Position numbers and translations under genes: made by a program. A model generated the notes under the pieces. The model worked only from the letters and a program-made list of their open reading frames with translations. It had not been told where the DNA came from and made no database searches. Shown here piece after piece: positions 1 to 11,084 of a DNA stretch of 64,000 nucleotides. This DNA comes from Artemisia argyi (lineage: Eukaryota > Streptophyta > Magnoliopsida > Asterales > Asteraceae): NCBI GenBank assembly GCA_030686995.1, contig CM060697.1, positions 103,105,272 to 103,169,271 of the forward strand. The letters are read 5' to 3'. Position 1 is the first letter of the stretch. Every line of letters starts with the position of its first letter.

Positions 1-56
1 TCAAGTTTTCAAAACAGTTTATTGCTAGGGACTAGCAATAGTTTAGTGTGGGGGAT
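1..56 (+). mobile_element. 3' end of element E internal region with polypurine tract
   Basis: The first 56 bases match the internal edge of the element C copies at 30572-30627 in reverse complement. The G-rich run ending GTGTGGGGGAT at 46-56 abuts the LTR start and is read as the polypurine tract. The rest of the element lies outside the window to the left. Confidence 0.75.
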
Positions 57-3000
57 TGATGAGTGCTCAAACACTCATCATTTTTGGTCAAATCTGAACT
101 GCAAAACATACAAAAACACTCAGAAATGCATCAAAATACTAAAAATATTTCAAAATTGTGTTTTATATGTTTTAGATGCAAAACGAGTAAAAACAGTTGA
201 AAAACGTACAAAGTTTGCAAAATTGGCAGTTTCAGTCCCCCAACTTTCAAAAATTGGCAAAAATAGTCCCTGAGCACTTATTTGGAAAGAAAAGTCATCA
301 AAGGTCATTTTGAAATCATAAGTTGTCATATTTAGTCCTTTGGTAAAAAATCTCAAAAGTTTTGGAAATTTAGAAAATTAGTCCCTGGAGTTATGGAAAA
401 TTACAGATTTGGTCCCTGGTGGGGTATTTTTTAAAGGAAAATCATTTTTTGTCCTTGAAAAATCAAAATGTGTCAAAAATGGTCCTTCCGTAAAATGTTT
501 GTGGAAATTACATGTTTGGTCCCTGTACTTTGCAAACTTGTCAAAATTGGTCCCCGGGTATTTTTAAATGAAAAAATTATCATCATGGGTCCTTAGATAA
601 TTCAAGTATGGCAATTCCAACCCTTGGAACAATATTTTGGAAAGTGACATTTTCAGCCTCATGTTTCAGTTAATTACATGAATGGTCCTTATTATTTTGA
701 AACTTGAAATAAAACAAACCAAAAGGACCCCTTTCGTTATTAACCCAAACCAAATACCAAACCCAATTCCCACCCCTGATCCAATAACCTACCCCCCAAG
801 CCCATCACCACAACCGGCCCACTCCCATATTAAATAAAAATCCCACCCTGGTCGTTGACCAGGTCAAACCAACACCACCATCTCCTTCCTCCCACCTTTC
901 CCGCTCCCTGGTCTCCCTCCTCCTCTCAACTTTTCACCAAACCAAACCACCCTCATTAATAACTCTTCACCAACTAAACCAACCCCCCTCCTCAGCATTA
1001 AAAGCCCTTACCTAAACCACTCAAAACCTGCCAATGTGTTTTTTCCCGCCAAAACAGAAATCAAAGGCCAGGATTGGTTTGCATCATCCAACGACCATAA
1101 TTGGAGGTGGGAAAGAAAGAGAATTGCCCCAAGATTTATTTAAGTCAAGAAAAAGGGAAGGAAGGGACCAGTTAGTAGTAGGAGTAGTTTAGCTTAATTT
1201 TCATTGATGTCGAATTAGAGTAATTTAGCTTTCATAGTGTCTCAAAGTTGTAATCTGAGTCTTTTTATTGTAATTCCAAGTTTAATTAATCAAGTTTACA
1301 AGTTTATCTTAGTCAAGTTAATTTTTGCTCAAAATTGCTCTTAAATCCATTTTATCTTGTTAAGTTGTTGAAATTATTTGTTTACTGTTTTCTTGAGCTT
1401 ATTAAAGCTTATTTATAAGCTTTGTAATGTTTAGAAAACCTTAAATTCAGTTATACATAAAAATCTTAAAAACATCAAAAATAGTTGAAAAATAAAAGAA
1501 AAATAAAAAAATCAGTTTCAATGAGGAAGGAAATCAAGATGCTTGGGGACTTTGGATGTTTTATGGTTTAGAACTCCTTGGGGAGTGATAGGTTTATGGT
1601 TTGATGCCCTGGTAACCCATCTCAGTTGGATGCTAATTGTAAGCTTCATCTCACTTCATTACATTTTACTGTAGCCTTTGGTAGCTCATTTGATTGTAGT
1701 ATTTCTGTGTTTGTTTTGGTTTATTGCATCATTTGAGATTGTTGTCTATCAGTTTAGTAGTTCAAATCATATCCTTGTTTCAAAAACCTAAAATCAGGTT
1801 GCATAAGGGACTGTTTGGATTAGTTATTTGTGTTGTGATCTTGTTGTTCTATTGTTGTTATTTTTGCTTAAGTAGACTGCACTAGTGAACATTTGGTCAT
1901 GTAAGCCTTGAAATCCATACCTCATTTGCAGAATAGTCAAAATCTTGGTTTTTGGCTTCACACAGTTAATTGTGTGGAAGATAGAAGCCATAAGACCTCA
2001 ATTTAGTTTATAGCTTGTATCTTTAGCTTATAATAGGTTCAAAACTGCTTATTACATGTTTCTTAACCAGTGGTGTTCAATCTAAAGTTCAAATAAGTCA
2101 AACTTTAAGTTCTCTTCAAAAGTCAAAATGTGCACCTTTTTCAGTTTTCTCAAAATGGAATGAATTTTCATGAATTGTGTATTTGATTTCAGAACTTGTG
2201 CTTTTGTGGAATGGTAGTCTACCAGCTATACTTTGATTTCCCACTTTCACTTAATTTTTAGTAATTTTTTCCTGGGTCCCACTCAGCCTCAAACAAGGCT
2301 GCAGGGCAAGCCTTCCCCTGCTGCAGCCATACAGTCACCATCACCACCACTTGGTGGTGGTTTTCCAGCCACCACAGTGGTCTCCAATAACACAACTTGG
2401 TCCATTTCAACCCCCCTCCTACCCTAATTTAGGAGTTGACCATTGGTTTGACCCCTAGACCCCTGGGACCCACCTGAATCAACTCATTTTGCTTGTCCCT
2501 TTTCTGAGTACATGTTTCATTTTTGGAGTAGCTTATTTAGCTTATTGGCTTATCCAATGGTTCCCACTTGCTTTTTCTAGCTTATTTTAGTTCATATAGC
2601 TTATTTACATCTTATTTCACCATTGTGGGCCCCCTAGCTGCCTACATCACCATTTTCCCTTGACAGTTGACCAAAGTCAACTATCACCTAAATAAGCTTG
2701 TAATTTGCTTATTGTTAAGCTCCACAAAAGTTGTTTTTATTAAAGTTTCATGTTTTTAGTTGTAAAATAGTTTTCCAAAAAGAAAATCCAGAAAAAACAA
2801 TTTAATATTAAGTGATAGTTTCTATTTAATATAATTTAAATTTTAATTTTCATTTTTATATTTTTATTAAGAACTTAGCATTTTTATATTTTTCTTAATT
2901 TCCTTTCATATTAAAGAATTTTTAATAATTTTCTCAGATTTTTATTTTGTCATTTAGTATTAATTAGAATCAATATTAGTTTTATTAGTAATTAATTAAT

Positions 3001-3796
3001 AATTAAGTTTTAAATAGCATAATTAGTTTTTATAAAGCAACACCTAGTTTTTATATTTTTCCTAGCTTTTATATGTTATAAAACATTTTTAGAAATTTTT
3101 CTAGAATTTTTACTGTTCATTTTCTATTTTTTTATAATTTAAATAGTTTAATTAGGTAATTAATGTTTAATTAGTAATTATTTAATAAGAAAACCATAAA
3201 AAGACAAAAATATTTATTTTTATTTTTTATACTTTCTTCAAGTTCAATTAGAGGTTTAGAAAATATTTTTGTACGTTTTTAGTTTATTTTGTAACCTTTA
3301 TCATTTTTAGTTTATTTTAAATTAGATTTAAAATAGTTTTAATTAATTAATTAGTGTTTAAATATTAAAATAATCATTTTAATAACTTTATTTTCATTTT
3401 AAATTTTCTTTTTATCTTAGGTTTGTAAAAAAGGTCATTTTCACCCCCTGGGGGTTTTCAGATTTCAGTTTTCGCGTTTTATTTTGTACGTTTACGTTAT
3501 TTAAAACGTAAACGTACGCTTTTTAAGTTTTAAACGTTTCTGGTTTTTCTACTTTTCCAGTCTTATTCAAATTGCCTATTTAAGCTATTTCGTTGTAGAT
3601 TCCTTAGTTAAATCATTCACAAACCCCTTTCCGTCCAAATTCACCCGATCACAAACCCGTTTAATAACCATCACACCTCGTCGGGACATAACGACCCGGG
3701 GAAACACTATACTTCCGCGGAGCATTGAGCCTAAGGAGTTTGACTATATTGACCACATCCGTGGTTGACTTTAGTTGACTACTTTTGCCTCAATCA
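57..3796 (+). mobile_element. 3' LTR of element E (Athila/Tat-like)
   Basis: A 3740-bp LTR that begins TGATGAGTGC and ends GCCTCAATCA. It is homologous over most of its length to the minus-strand LTRs at 26678-30571 and 33398-37312, but clearly diverged. It starts with a 24-bp perfect hairpin. The first 700 bp carry many degenerate copies of a TTGGTCCCTGG-like motif, and 2800-3420 is very AT-rich. No ORF of substance is present; the short ORFs here are chance. The polypurine tract on its left shows it is the 3' LTR of a plus-strand element. It is inserted in element I, in what corresponds to the 5'UTR intron of ORFx in copy F. The possible duplication gtaaa (3797-3801) cannot be confirmed without the other end. 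Confidence 0.8.
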
Positions 3797-4154
3797 GTAA
3801 ACTTTTTGAAAAATAAATTTTTTTCTCACAATTAGAACACAACTATTTGTCACATTGTTAATACAAATGAAAAACGTCACAAAAGGATCATTTGCATAAA
3901 ATCTCTTGAATGCTAAAGGGAATACATAATCAATATGTATTTTCGGGCACATTCAAACGAAGCTACATTAGGAGCATTTGGGTTATCTTAATTTTTATAG
4001 AAAATTTGCATCATAAAACATTTTTGAACATCAAAATGAGTCAAGATAACCGCACCTCCACATTGTTTGCATATAGGCACACACTAGAATATCCACATTG
4101 CAATTGTCGTCAAATTAAACTAAAATATACAATTTTTGTTTTCTAGGAATCAAC

Positions 4155-5264
4155 ATGCCTCCCGCATCATACTCCGATCACAAAGACACTCTTAAGTATT
4201 TACCCAAACATCACATGACCAAAGGTCTTACTACAACCCAAGTCAAAATCTTTAAGGGCTTAGAAAAACGATACGTCCATGAGGGGAGAACCATTGATCC
4301 ATCATTCCTAGAAGGAAACTCTATTCGCTAAGACTTAGCTACCATCAACTTTGATTGTCTCCTAGATATTGATGAGACAATTTGTCCTAGGTTCATTCTA
4401 GAATTCTATGCTACCGTGGTTCTCTCTAGTAATGAATACGGTCAAATCTCCTTAAACTTCACAACTAACCACCATCAAAACACCGTTCCTTTGGAACTAT
4501 TTGCTCAAATTCTTGGTATCCCGAGTAATGGAACATGTCTCTATACGGATAAGTGGCACCTTACAAGTCTTGACTCCATTAATTGCAATCCCATTTATGC
4601 CTCTCTTCTTATTAGTAAAGAAGCACTTCGTGACCATCTCTTCATGAGAACCTCAAACACTAGGAAAAATCTTTCGGGAAGTGAAGTGAACAAAGACCAG
4701 TTTAGAATGGAACTTAATGAACTTAAATCTCAATTTAGGAAGTGGGAAGAAGTTCTTAGAGCTAATGTCATATGTTCTATAGGAAATAGAGATCATGTGA
4801 ACACATGTCTTTGTTACATGCTCTATAGTATCTCCATTAGACAACCCTTCAACTTGGCTTATTACATGGCTAGAAGGATGGCCGACATACCTTTGGATGG
4901 AAAAATCGCTCTTCCTTACGGAATGCTTCTCACCCGTCTCTTTAGAGCCATCTCACCAATTCCACCCAATGACAAAGGAATTCGCCTTGACTACTCTCTA
5001 GTTCCTCACGTCTTTGTCCCTCTTAGTGGTAAGAGAGTATCTAAGACCAAAGGAAAGCGTCTTTGCTTTCCCTCGCCTTCATCTTCATCTTCATCAGTGA
5101 GTAATGACGATGGTCTTCCTAACTCTAAGCTTGCTCCTCTTGAATATCTTCAACAACTTCCCACCATTAATAATGAGTCCGAAGAATTCAAGCAAACGAA
5201 AGGAATGTGGAAATGCATTGGAAGGTACATTGGAAAGATGAAGAAAAAGTTGGACCACTTGTGA
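4155..5264 (+). pseudogene. ORFx, accessory ORF of element I (Athila-ORF1/PF20167-like), stop at codon 59
   Basis: Homologue of ORFx of element F (60519-61559). The ATG at 4155 is chosen because it aligns with the F start and follows a splice acceptor-like TTTTCTAG at 4139-4146. Codon 59 is TAA (4329-4331) where F has CAA, so this copy is broken; the rest reads open to 5264. Visible conserved blocks are the acidic stretch FDCLLDIDE near residue 66, EGTCLYTD-like near 120, then KWEE.LRANV, NRDHVNTCLCYMLYSI, FNLAYYMARRMAD and PYGMLLTRLFRAISP. This spacing resembles the C-terminal core of Athila ORF1 and of the 'putative plant transposon protein' domain; that is recall, not a search. A basic/serine linker (KGKRLCF, SSSSSS) precedes an acidic tail and a lysine-rich end. 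Function unknown. Confidence 0.7.
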
Positions 5265-5614
5265 GATGAGTGTTTAAGGGGCGTTTGGGATAATTAAGTT
5301 TGAACGTTGTAGTCATTAAACTATGTGGCTTATGTTGTTTTATACTTCTATGCTATATTAGTATTATTGAACAAATGTATTGGGTTAACTCTTTATGCAA
5401 GATGATGACATTAGAAATGTTGTTAAGTTATCTAGCTTATGAAAATTTCACTAAGTATAGTGAGGTTCGTTAGCCTCCGGTCAAAGTCTAACTATAAGAG
5501 TATTTCTACTTTCATTTTTTGCATTTCTTAATCAGTTATAAATTAAATTTTAAGTTCCAAGTGTTTTTGGAAAATTTGGATTTCGTCTTGACCTCGTAAA
5601 ACCTGCTCTGCCTC

Positions 5615-5762
5615 GTTTCTAGACTTTGGCGGAATTGGTTGAACCAAATTATGGGTTCCGCTAGTGCAGTTTCTGGGTAAACCCAGGTTGGCCCAACGGA
5701 AATGGCGGAACCCAAACAAGGGTTCCGTCCATGTATTCCCAGGGTTCCGCCAGACTACCTGG
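5615..5762 (+). promoter_or_regulatory. GC-rich inverted-repeat block upstream of ORFy (element I)
   Basis: Several copies of GGCGGAACC and its complement GGGTTCCGCC/GGGTTCCGTCC alternate within about 150 bp and can pair into hairpins. The same motif lies in the LTR of this element (8367-8442), in the F LTR (55755-55821), and upstream of ORFx and ORFy in F. The surroundings are AT-rich, so the block stands out in composition. Confidence 0.6.
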
Positions 5763-6182
5763 AAATTTTTCTTAGATGTTTAAAATTCCGTCTTCCACAT
5801 TCTTCCAAATCATCTTATAAGATTAGAAACTTATGCCTAACAACTAGTCACCTGGATTAGGATCATTCTTAGACATTTGAATCAATAAAAACCCATTTCC
5901 CGACAAAATTCAAATTAAACCATAACTAACCCAAGGAACCCTCACTCATAAGGCAAGGAACCCTAAAAAAGGTTCCTTCGTATCCGTGAAAAATCTGAGT
6001 CAAAACACAATGACAAGACTACTAAGCATTTAGTGCATATCTTGGCCTTCTTACTCCATCTCTTCCATTGGATTGACTTCTAATGATTTGACAACCTTCA
6101 TAACTCTCCCAAATCATTAGAAACTTCCATTTTTGTATGGAACAACATCAAATCCAAACACTCCTTTCCATACCATGATCTT

Positions 6183-6192
6183 CCTATAAATT
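6183..6192 (+). promoter_or_regulatory. TATA box of ORFy (element I)
   Basis: CCTATAAATT, 81 bp before the ORFy ATG at 6273. The equivalent sequence in element F (62511-62520) is conserved at nearly the same distance from its ATG. Confidence 0.5.
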
Positions 6193-6272
6193 GACCAACA
6201 TTCATACTTCCAATTCACATCATCACCATCACTCCTCTTAATCTTACAATTCTTGCTAACCTAAGACTTGAG

Positions 6273-7441
6273 ATGACTAAGTCCAACACCTCATCCGAAT
6301 CATCAAGGCCCATTAGGAAAACCGCTAGGATTAGTATTAAACCATGTTGATTCAACAAAACCATCCCACTAAACTCATCATCATCAAGTGATTCATCACT
6401 CAATATCTCCTCACCGAATCAAGATACTAACTTCCCTAACCTTGCTACTCCAACACCATCTCCTAAACCTTGCAACACCAACGTGATCACTACTCCACCA
6501 CCAACATCACCACATTCATATTTGAAAACTCTAGAAGGCTTATCACCGAGATCATCAAACCCTCCATCATTGTCACCTTTTGACACCATTACTCAAATGA
6601 AAACCCAACAACAACCAAGGTCTCAATCAAATAACTTATCACCACCATCTAGGCCCATTAAAAGAACCGCTAGGATTAACATCAAAATCAACTTGAATTC
6701 ATCATCTTCGGATGTATCACCACTCATCATTTCATCATCAATTCATGATGAAAATACCCTTGAACTTATAACTCCTACACCTATAACACAAAATGTCACA
6801 ACTACTCCACCACCAACTCGAACACCTATTGATCCAATACCACCATCAACACCTACTCAAACATCTAGATCACCATTACTTCCAAAATTACCTAAGATAG
6901 AACCTCTGGAACCTTTTGGTACCAAACCATCATCATCACCCTCATTTCATGAGAACTCGAATAATCTTCCTTCAAGTTCATCAAATCAACCAAAAATTCA
7001 ATCTTCACCACTTGGAACACAATCCCAATCTCAACACTTTAAAACCTTATTTCCTTCTTTTGAAGAAATAGAGGCATTTTGTGGAATAACCCACCAAACA
7101 CTCATGAGGAGATCAATGATCAACTCAACAATCTATATACTTTCAAAAGTATAATTGATACACAACTCAATCAAGCGATAGAATTCCAAAATACCTTGAT
7201 ATCATCCTTAGTAGCACCAAACATAAACCAACAAACAACTAGTGTTTCACTACCACCACCAAAATCAACCGCTAACCCTATCCTACATAATTCTCGTCAT
7301 GGTTGCACGCAATATGAAGAAACAACCAAGATTTGTGAAAACATAAAAACCATGCTTCATCAAGTTCATGATGAAATCCGCTTCATCCTTCAACACATCA
7401 TCAACCGTTTAAACACTCTTTCTCATCCTCACCAACCTTAG
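6273..7441 (+). pseudogene. ORFy of element I, Ser/Pro-rich accessory protein, broken
   Basis: The start MTKSNTSS aligns with ORFy of element F (62600). Codon 26 is TGA (6348-6350) where F has a cysteine codon, and there is a frameshift near 7078, where the reading passes from the frame ending at 7154 to the frame ending at 7441. The N-terminus is basic (PIRKTARISIK); this segment is repeated once more around 6650-6800, an internal duplication absent from F. The middle is Ser/Thr/Pro-rich and probably disordered. The C-terminus has a coiled-coil-like segment (EEINDQLNNLYTFKSIIDTQ) and, after a Pro-rich linker, a final segment RHGCTQ...EIRFILQHIINRLNTL. The last segment aligns with the ends of the F and G proteins. 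No function is known. Confidence 0.65.
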
Positions 7442-7976
7442 ATCTTGTTTTAGGAGGATGTTTCTCATTAAGGAATACGATGGTTTCCTATTTATAGAAG
7501 TAGGATTCTATATTCTTTGTTTCTTTTTCGTTTTCTCTTTATTTTTAGAAGTAGGATGTTATCCACCTCATTTCTTTTATGTGACTTTTTCAAAGTCAAA
7601 TTTTACATGAAATGAATTTCATTATGAGGTATGCATTGTTGGTTGACCATTTAGGTATTGTGTTTATACTATACCTTGTTATGGTAACTTATATATCTTG
7701 TGTTTTAGACACTAACTTTCTTTGTAGGTTCAAAATCCATGTCACCTATCTTGGCACTCCATTTAGGGGAGTATTGTCCAAGGGGGAGCAAGTGCATTCT
7801 TCCGCTCCGCAACTCTTCTTTTTGTTTCGACAAAAAAGGGGAGAAAATATATTTAAACTTATAATTATAAACTTCAAATGATTTTCATCAAATTAAGTAA
7901 AAAGAGTTTAAATACAAAGACTTAAAACTAGAACTAGTAATTTACTTAAAAACAAAGTTTATGTTTTGTCATCAAC

Positions 7977-7990
7977 AAAAAGAGGGAGAT
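7977..7990 (+). other. Polypurine tract of element I
   Basis: AAAAAGAGGGAGAT immediately before the LTR start at 7991. Further purine runs at 7788-7796 (aagggggag) and 7836-7854 lie upstream, as in element G, where AAAGGGGGAG runs occur repeatedly before the LTR. Confidence 0.7.
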
Positions 7991-9140
7991 TGTTAATACA
8001 AATATCGTCTAAAAACGTTATTTATATTTTACGATCTTTGCTAAGTTTTGTTAACGACAAAGTACAAACTTTAGTTTTTAGTAAATCACAACTTTAGTTT
8101 TAGTCTTGCATAACTAGACTTTACTTTCTACATTTGCATTTTACATTAGACATAACATCTTCATATTACTAAAAATAGAAAATGTAATATGACATCATAG
8201 CTTACATCATGTGCATTTATGGAAAGCTTACTAAATCTAGTATTTGACTTTCCATAAAGATCTCTTACACATTTGGATAGTATCTTACTCAATCCATAGT
8301 GTGTTGACTTATAGAAACATGATTTGACATTGCTTGATATGGAAAGATCTTTTGTAAGCTTTGACTGTCAGACCCTGGTGGAACCCTGGGGGTACAAGGG
8401 CGGAACCCTTATTTTGGTTCCGCCAGATCCGCCAATGGTCTGATGTGTTTGGGTATAAATACCAAGTCACTTGCAAGAGATCAATTGATGACTTAGAAAT
8501 ATAATTTACACATACACTCTCTTCTAACTCAGTAACAACTCACTTGTGTGATTCTATTATGTAGAAAGGAAGTACACAAGTTCATTCAAGAAGTTACAAG
8601 TTTCAACTCAACGTTGCAAGACTTGTTAACATTAGCAATGTGTAAACTTAGTGTAGTTTATACTTCATTTGATTATGTATATTCAGGGGTGATTGGTTAG
8701 TATTTTAGGCCTTAAAATACATAGTGTGTATGGAGTGGTTGTACCCGTGTAAAAGAACTCGACATCTAGCTTAGTGTCGGAAATAGTGGATAGGCGACGT
8801 TAGGTTGGTTCTACCTTGAACTAGGACCCGGTATCTAGCTTTGTACCGGATAAAGTGTAAGCGACGATTGTAAAGGTTTCTCCACCGGTGTAAGGAGCTT
8901 GTTGACTATTGCTTGAAGCTCTCGAGTTGGAAACTCGGGGCGTGGAGTAGGGCAAGGAAAAAGAGTCCTTGTATTTGAACCACGATAAACAATCGTGTCA
9001 TGGTTTGATCGTTTCTTTCTTTGTACTTGCATATTAATTATCATTAATTAGTTAGAATCATTAATTACACGTAAAGCTTTTCAAAGATAATTAAAGTTAA
9101 AAAGCGGTAAACTATTCAACCCCCCTTCTAGTTTTTTATA
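7991..9140 (+). mobile_element. 3' LTR of element I
   Basis: Starts TGTTAATACAAATATCG like the F LTR at 55381 and ends in the same CCCCCCTTCTAGTTTT block just before the expected CA. It is about 240 bp shorter than the F LTR because F carries expanded internal repeats. The last bases (ttttata) do not show a clean CA end, so the right boundary is approximate. Confidence 0.7.
8367..8460 (+). promoter_or_regulatory. LTR promoter of element I: inverted repeat plus TATA box
   Basis: A hairpin with arms GGCGGAACC and GGTTCCGCC (about 8400-8423) lies next to a TATA box GTATAAATACC at 8453. The same order, hairpin then about 20-40 bp then TATA, is found in the F LTR and, with another hairpin sequence, in the G LTR. 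Confidence 0.6.
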
Positions 9141-9454
9141 GGGTATATACCCGTTGGGACCAACGTTCAAAAATTCATAAGCCTCCAACGTTACAATTTT
9201 TATTCAAAAAGAAAGTAAAAAAAAAAAAAGAAAAATAAAATGGCCACCGCGTGGGCTGGCCACCACGGCGCGAGCCACCGTCGCGCCACCCACGGTGGAA
9301 AACTAGAAGGGGAAAACGCAACCCACAAAGCAGCCACACCCCTCGCTCTTACCTTTAACCTTTTCCCATGATTTCATTATCCATCTTTCAGTGATCCTCT
9401 TGACCGGATGCCCAACATATCTAGAGATACTTTTCACATGTATTGAGTTCACCC
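9141..9454. other. Short host or degenerate stretch between elements I and G
   Basis: About 310 bp with no gene. It holds a poly-A run near 9219-9237 and a GC-rich palindromic piece (ggccaccgcgtgggctggcc-like, 9241-9295) that could be a MITE relic. On the minus strand, 9350-9454 reads open for some 40 codons, with nothing I recognise. Confidence 0.4.
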
Positions 9455-9459
9455 AACTT
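9455..9459. repeat. Left target-site duplication of element G (aactt)
   Basis: The pentamer aactt precedes the LTR end at 9460 and recurs at 46686-46690 directly after the other LTR end, 37 kb away. Confidence 0.85.
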
Positions 9460-10857
9460 TGTGGAAAACTAGAAGGGGGGGGGTTAAATAGTTTTACGTC
9501 AATTTTTTTTTCAAAACTTTGTTTTCAAAATCTTCAATTCAAGAATTGTTGTCAAAATTATACTTAATCTAAATGATCAATTACACTTGTATATGTGTAT
9601 ATATGTATTATACTTTTTAGGTTATTTATAAAAACTTTATTTTGTGAATGAACCTTTTGTTTGAACTTTGTGTGAAATCAATTTTAGCACAATATTACAA
9701 GCTACAACTAGATATAAATGTTTATGAGTATGTAAACAATTAAGATGTAAATAAGGTAATGAACAAGAGTTGGAAAGATCAAACCAAGACACAGCGGATT
9801 TATAGTGGTTCGGCTACAAAGTCTCCTTCCTTGCCCTACTCCACTCCCCGAGTCACCTACTCGAGATTTTTCTTCACTAACACAACGAGCTCCCTTTTGG
9901 CGGAGAAACCTTACACAACTTTTGCTTACACCGATTAACGACACTAAGCTAGATGTTGAGTTCTAATAGTAGCTAGAACCAATCTCACACCACTAGTCAC
10001 TACACACCTTCTTCACAACTTATACACGCCACTACTACTACACAACTTCTCACACCTTCACTACTTCTTCTTCACAACACAACTATTTCTTTACTACTTC
10101 AATTCACAACTACTAACCCACCTAGATCTATCTATTACACACCTTCTACACCTTTACAAATAGTATACACAACAACTAACAATATACACAACTCTACAAT
10201 ACTTCTAAACAAGATGTTGGAGAAGTATTCTTCTTTTGCACTTTGAATGAGGATGGATAGAATCACTTGAAAACAAGAACTAATATGTTTATGATCAAAG
10301 GTTTTAGGAAGATGATTTGAAAGAATTTGGACAAAAAGTTATGGTGCAAAAGGTGAAGAAAAAATTCAGATCTGAACCAGTATTTATAGGCAAAACATTC
10401 TGACACAGGAGCGTAGGCCGGCCCCTTTAATTCATGGCCAGCCCCTTTAAAATTAAGGGGGCCGCCCACCTGTAACGGCCAGAATGTTTTGTCTTTTCTG
10501 GGAAAAGTTTATTTGGTGAAAATTTAACAGAATTTGGTTAAAATTTTGAATTCATTTATTTATTATGAAATAAACATTTTCCTTTAATTACCAAAAGTGT
10601 TTTTCTTAAATATATAAAATATTTATACCATTTTATATAATTTGTAATTAGTAAATAAACCTTGCTTTGATCATAAAATGTATTAGACAATTGTTTATTC
10701 ATACCTTAAGTGAATTAGTTGGATGTAATGACATTTTGTCACTAAATACTTTTTTACGTAATGATTTTACCTTTAATGAATTTATATTTTGTGATCGTCA
10801 AAATATAGGGATATCGATAAATATTAATAACGTTTTTACGCATTATTTATATCAACA
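9460..10857 (-). mobile_element. 3' LTR of element G
   Basis: 1398 bp. On the plus strand it runs from TGTGGAAAAC to ATATCAACA; on the element's own strand it starts TGTTGATATAAATAATGCG. It pairs with the split 5' LTR, whose two pieces total 1395 bp. The LTR start is related to that of the I/F family (TGTTAATACAAATATCG), so G and I/F are sister families. Confidence 0.85.
10381..10475 (-). promoter_or_regulatory. LTR promoter of element G: inverted repeat plus TATA box
   Basis: On the minus strand, a GC-rich inverted repeat (GGGCGGCCCCCTTAA paired with TTAAGGGG..GGCC, 10413-10475) is followed by CAGAATGTTTTG and the TATA box CCTATAAATA (10381-10390). The F LTR has the same layout with CAGAATGGTTTG and CTATAAATA. 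The second G LTR carries the same unit at 46209-46305. Confidence 0.6.
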
Positions 10858-10871
10858 ATCTCCCCCTTTTT
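10858..10871 (-). other. Polypurine tract of element G
   Basis: On the minus strand AAAAAGGGGGAGAT abuts the LTR. More AAAGGGGGAG-type runs lie just inside (10945-11030, next to opposite-strand 'ctcccccttgatg'), a pattern I recall from SIRE-type copia elements. Confidence 0.75.
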
Positions 10872-11084
10872 GATGATTACAAAATCTAAACTCATTAAAT
10901 CAAAAATTGTTATATATGCAAGTATTTAGTGAGTTTATATCACTTCTCCCCCTTTTTGTGAACATCAAAAAGGTTATCCCGAAGTCGGATGAGCTCCCCC
11001 TTGATGTGTACTCCCCCTCGTTTTAAGGTTATAAGACAAGTCGAGATATGGAATGCTTGCAAAAATATTTAGAACATACAATAT

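Larger units (their letters stand above)
3797..9140 (+). mobile_element. Element I, 3' half (copia/SIRE-like, gag-only family I/F)
   Basis: Homologous to 60190-64000 of element F: same ORFx, same hairpin block, same ORFy, in the same order. The 5' half (LTR, primer site, gag) is missing because element E and the window edge cut it. The 3' end is well defined by a polypurine tract (7977-7990) and a 3' LTR that matches the F LTR at 55381. The lines ending in AAGGGGGAG-like purine runs before the LTR resemble the multiple polypurine tracts of the plant SIRE/Maximus copia lineage (established feature of that lineage, recalled). Both ORFs carry stops or frameshifts, so this copy is dead. Confidence 0.75.

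Noticed and set aside
22..356. Short ORFs in the first 400 bp
   Set aside because: They lie in the LTR of element E and reappear in reverse in the C LTRs with no coding conservation.
9350..9454. Minus-strand open stretch as the missing 3' end of the RING ligase
   Set aside because: No RING cysteines or histidines appear, and the joined frame would stop after two codons.
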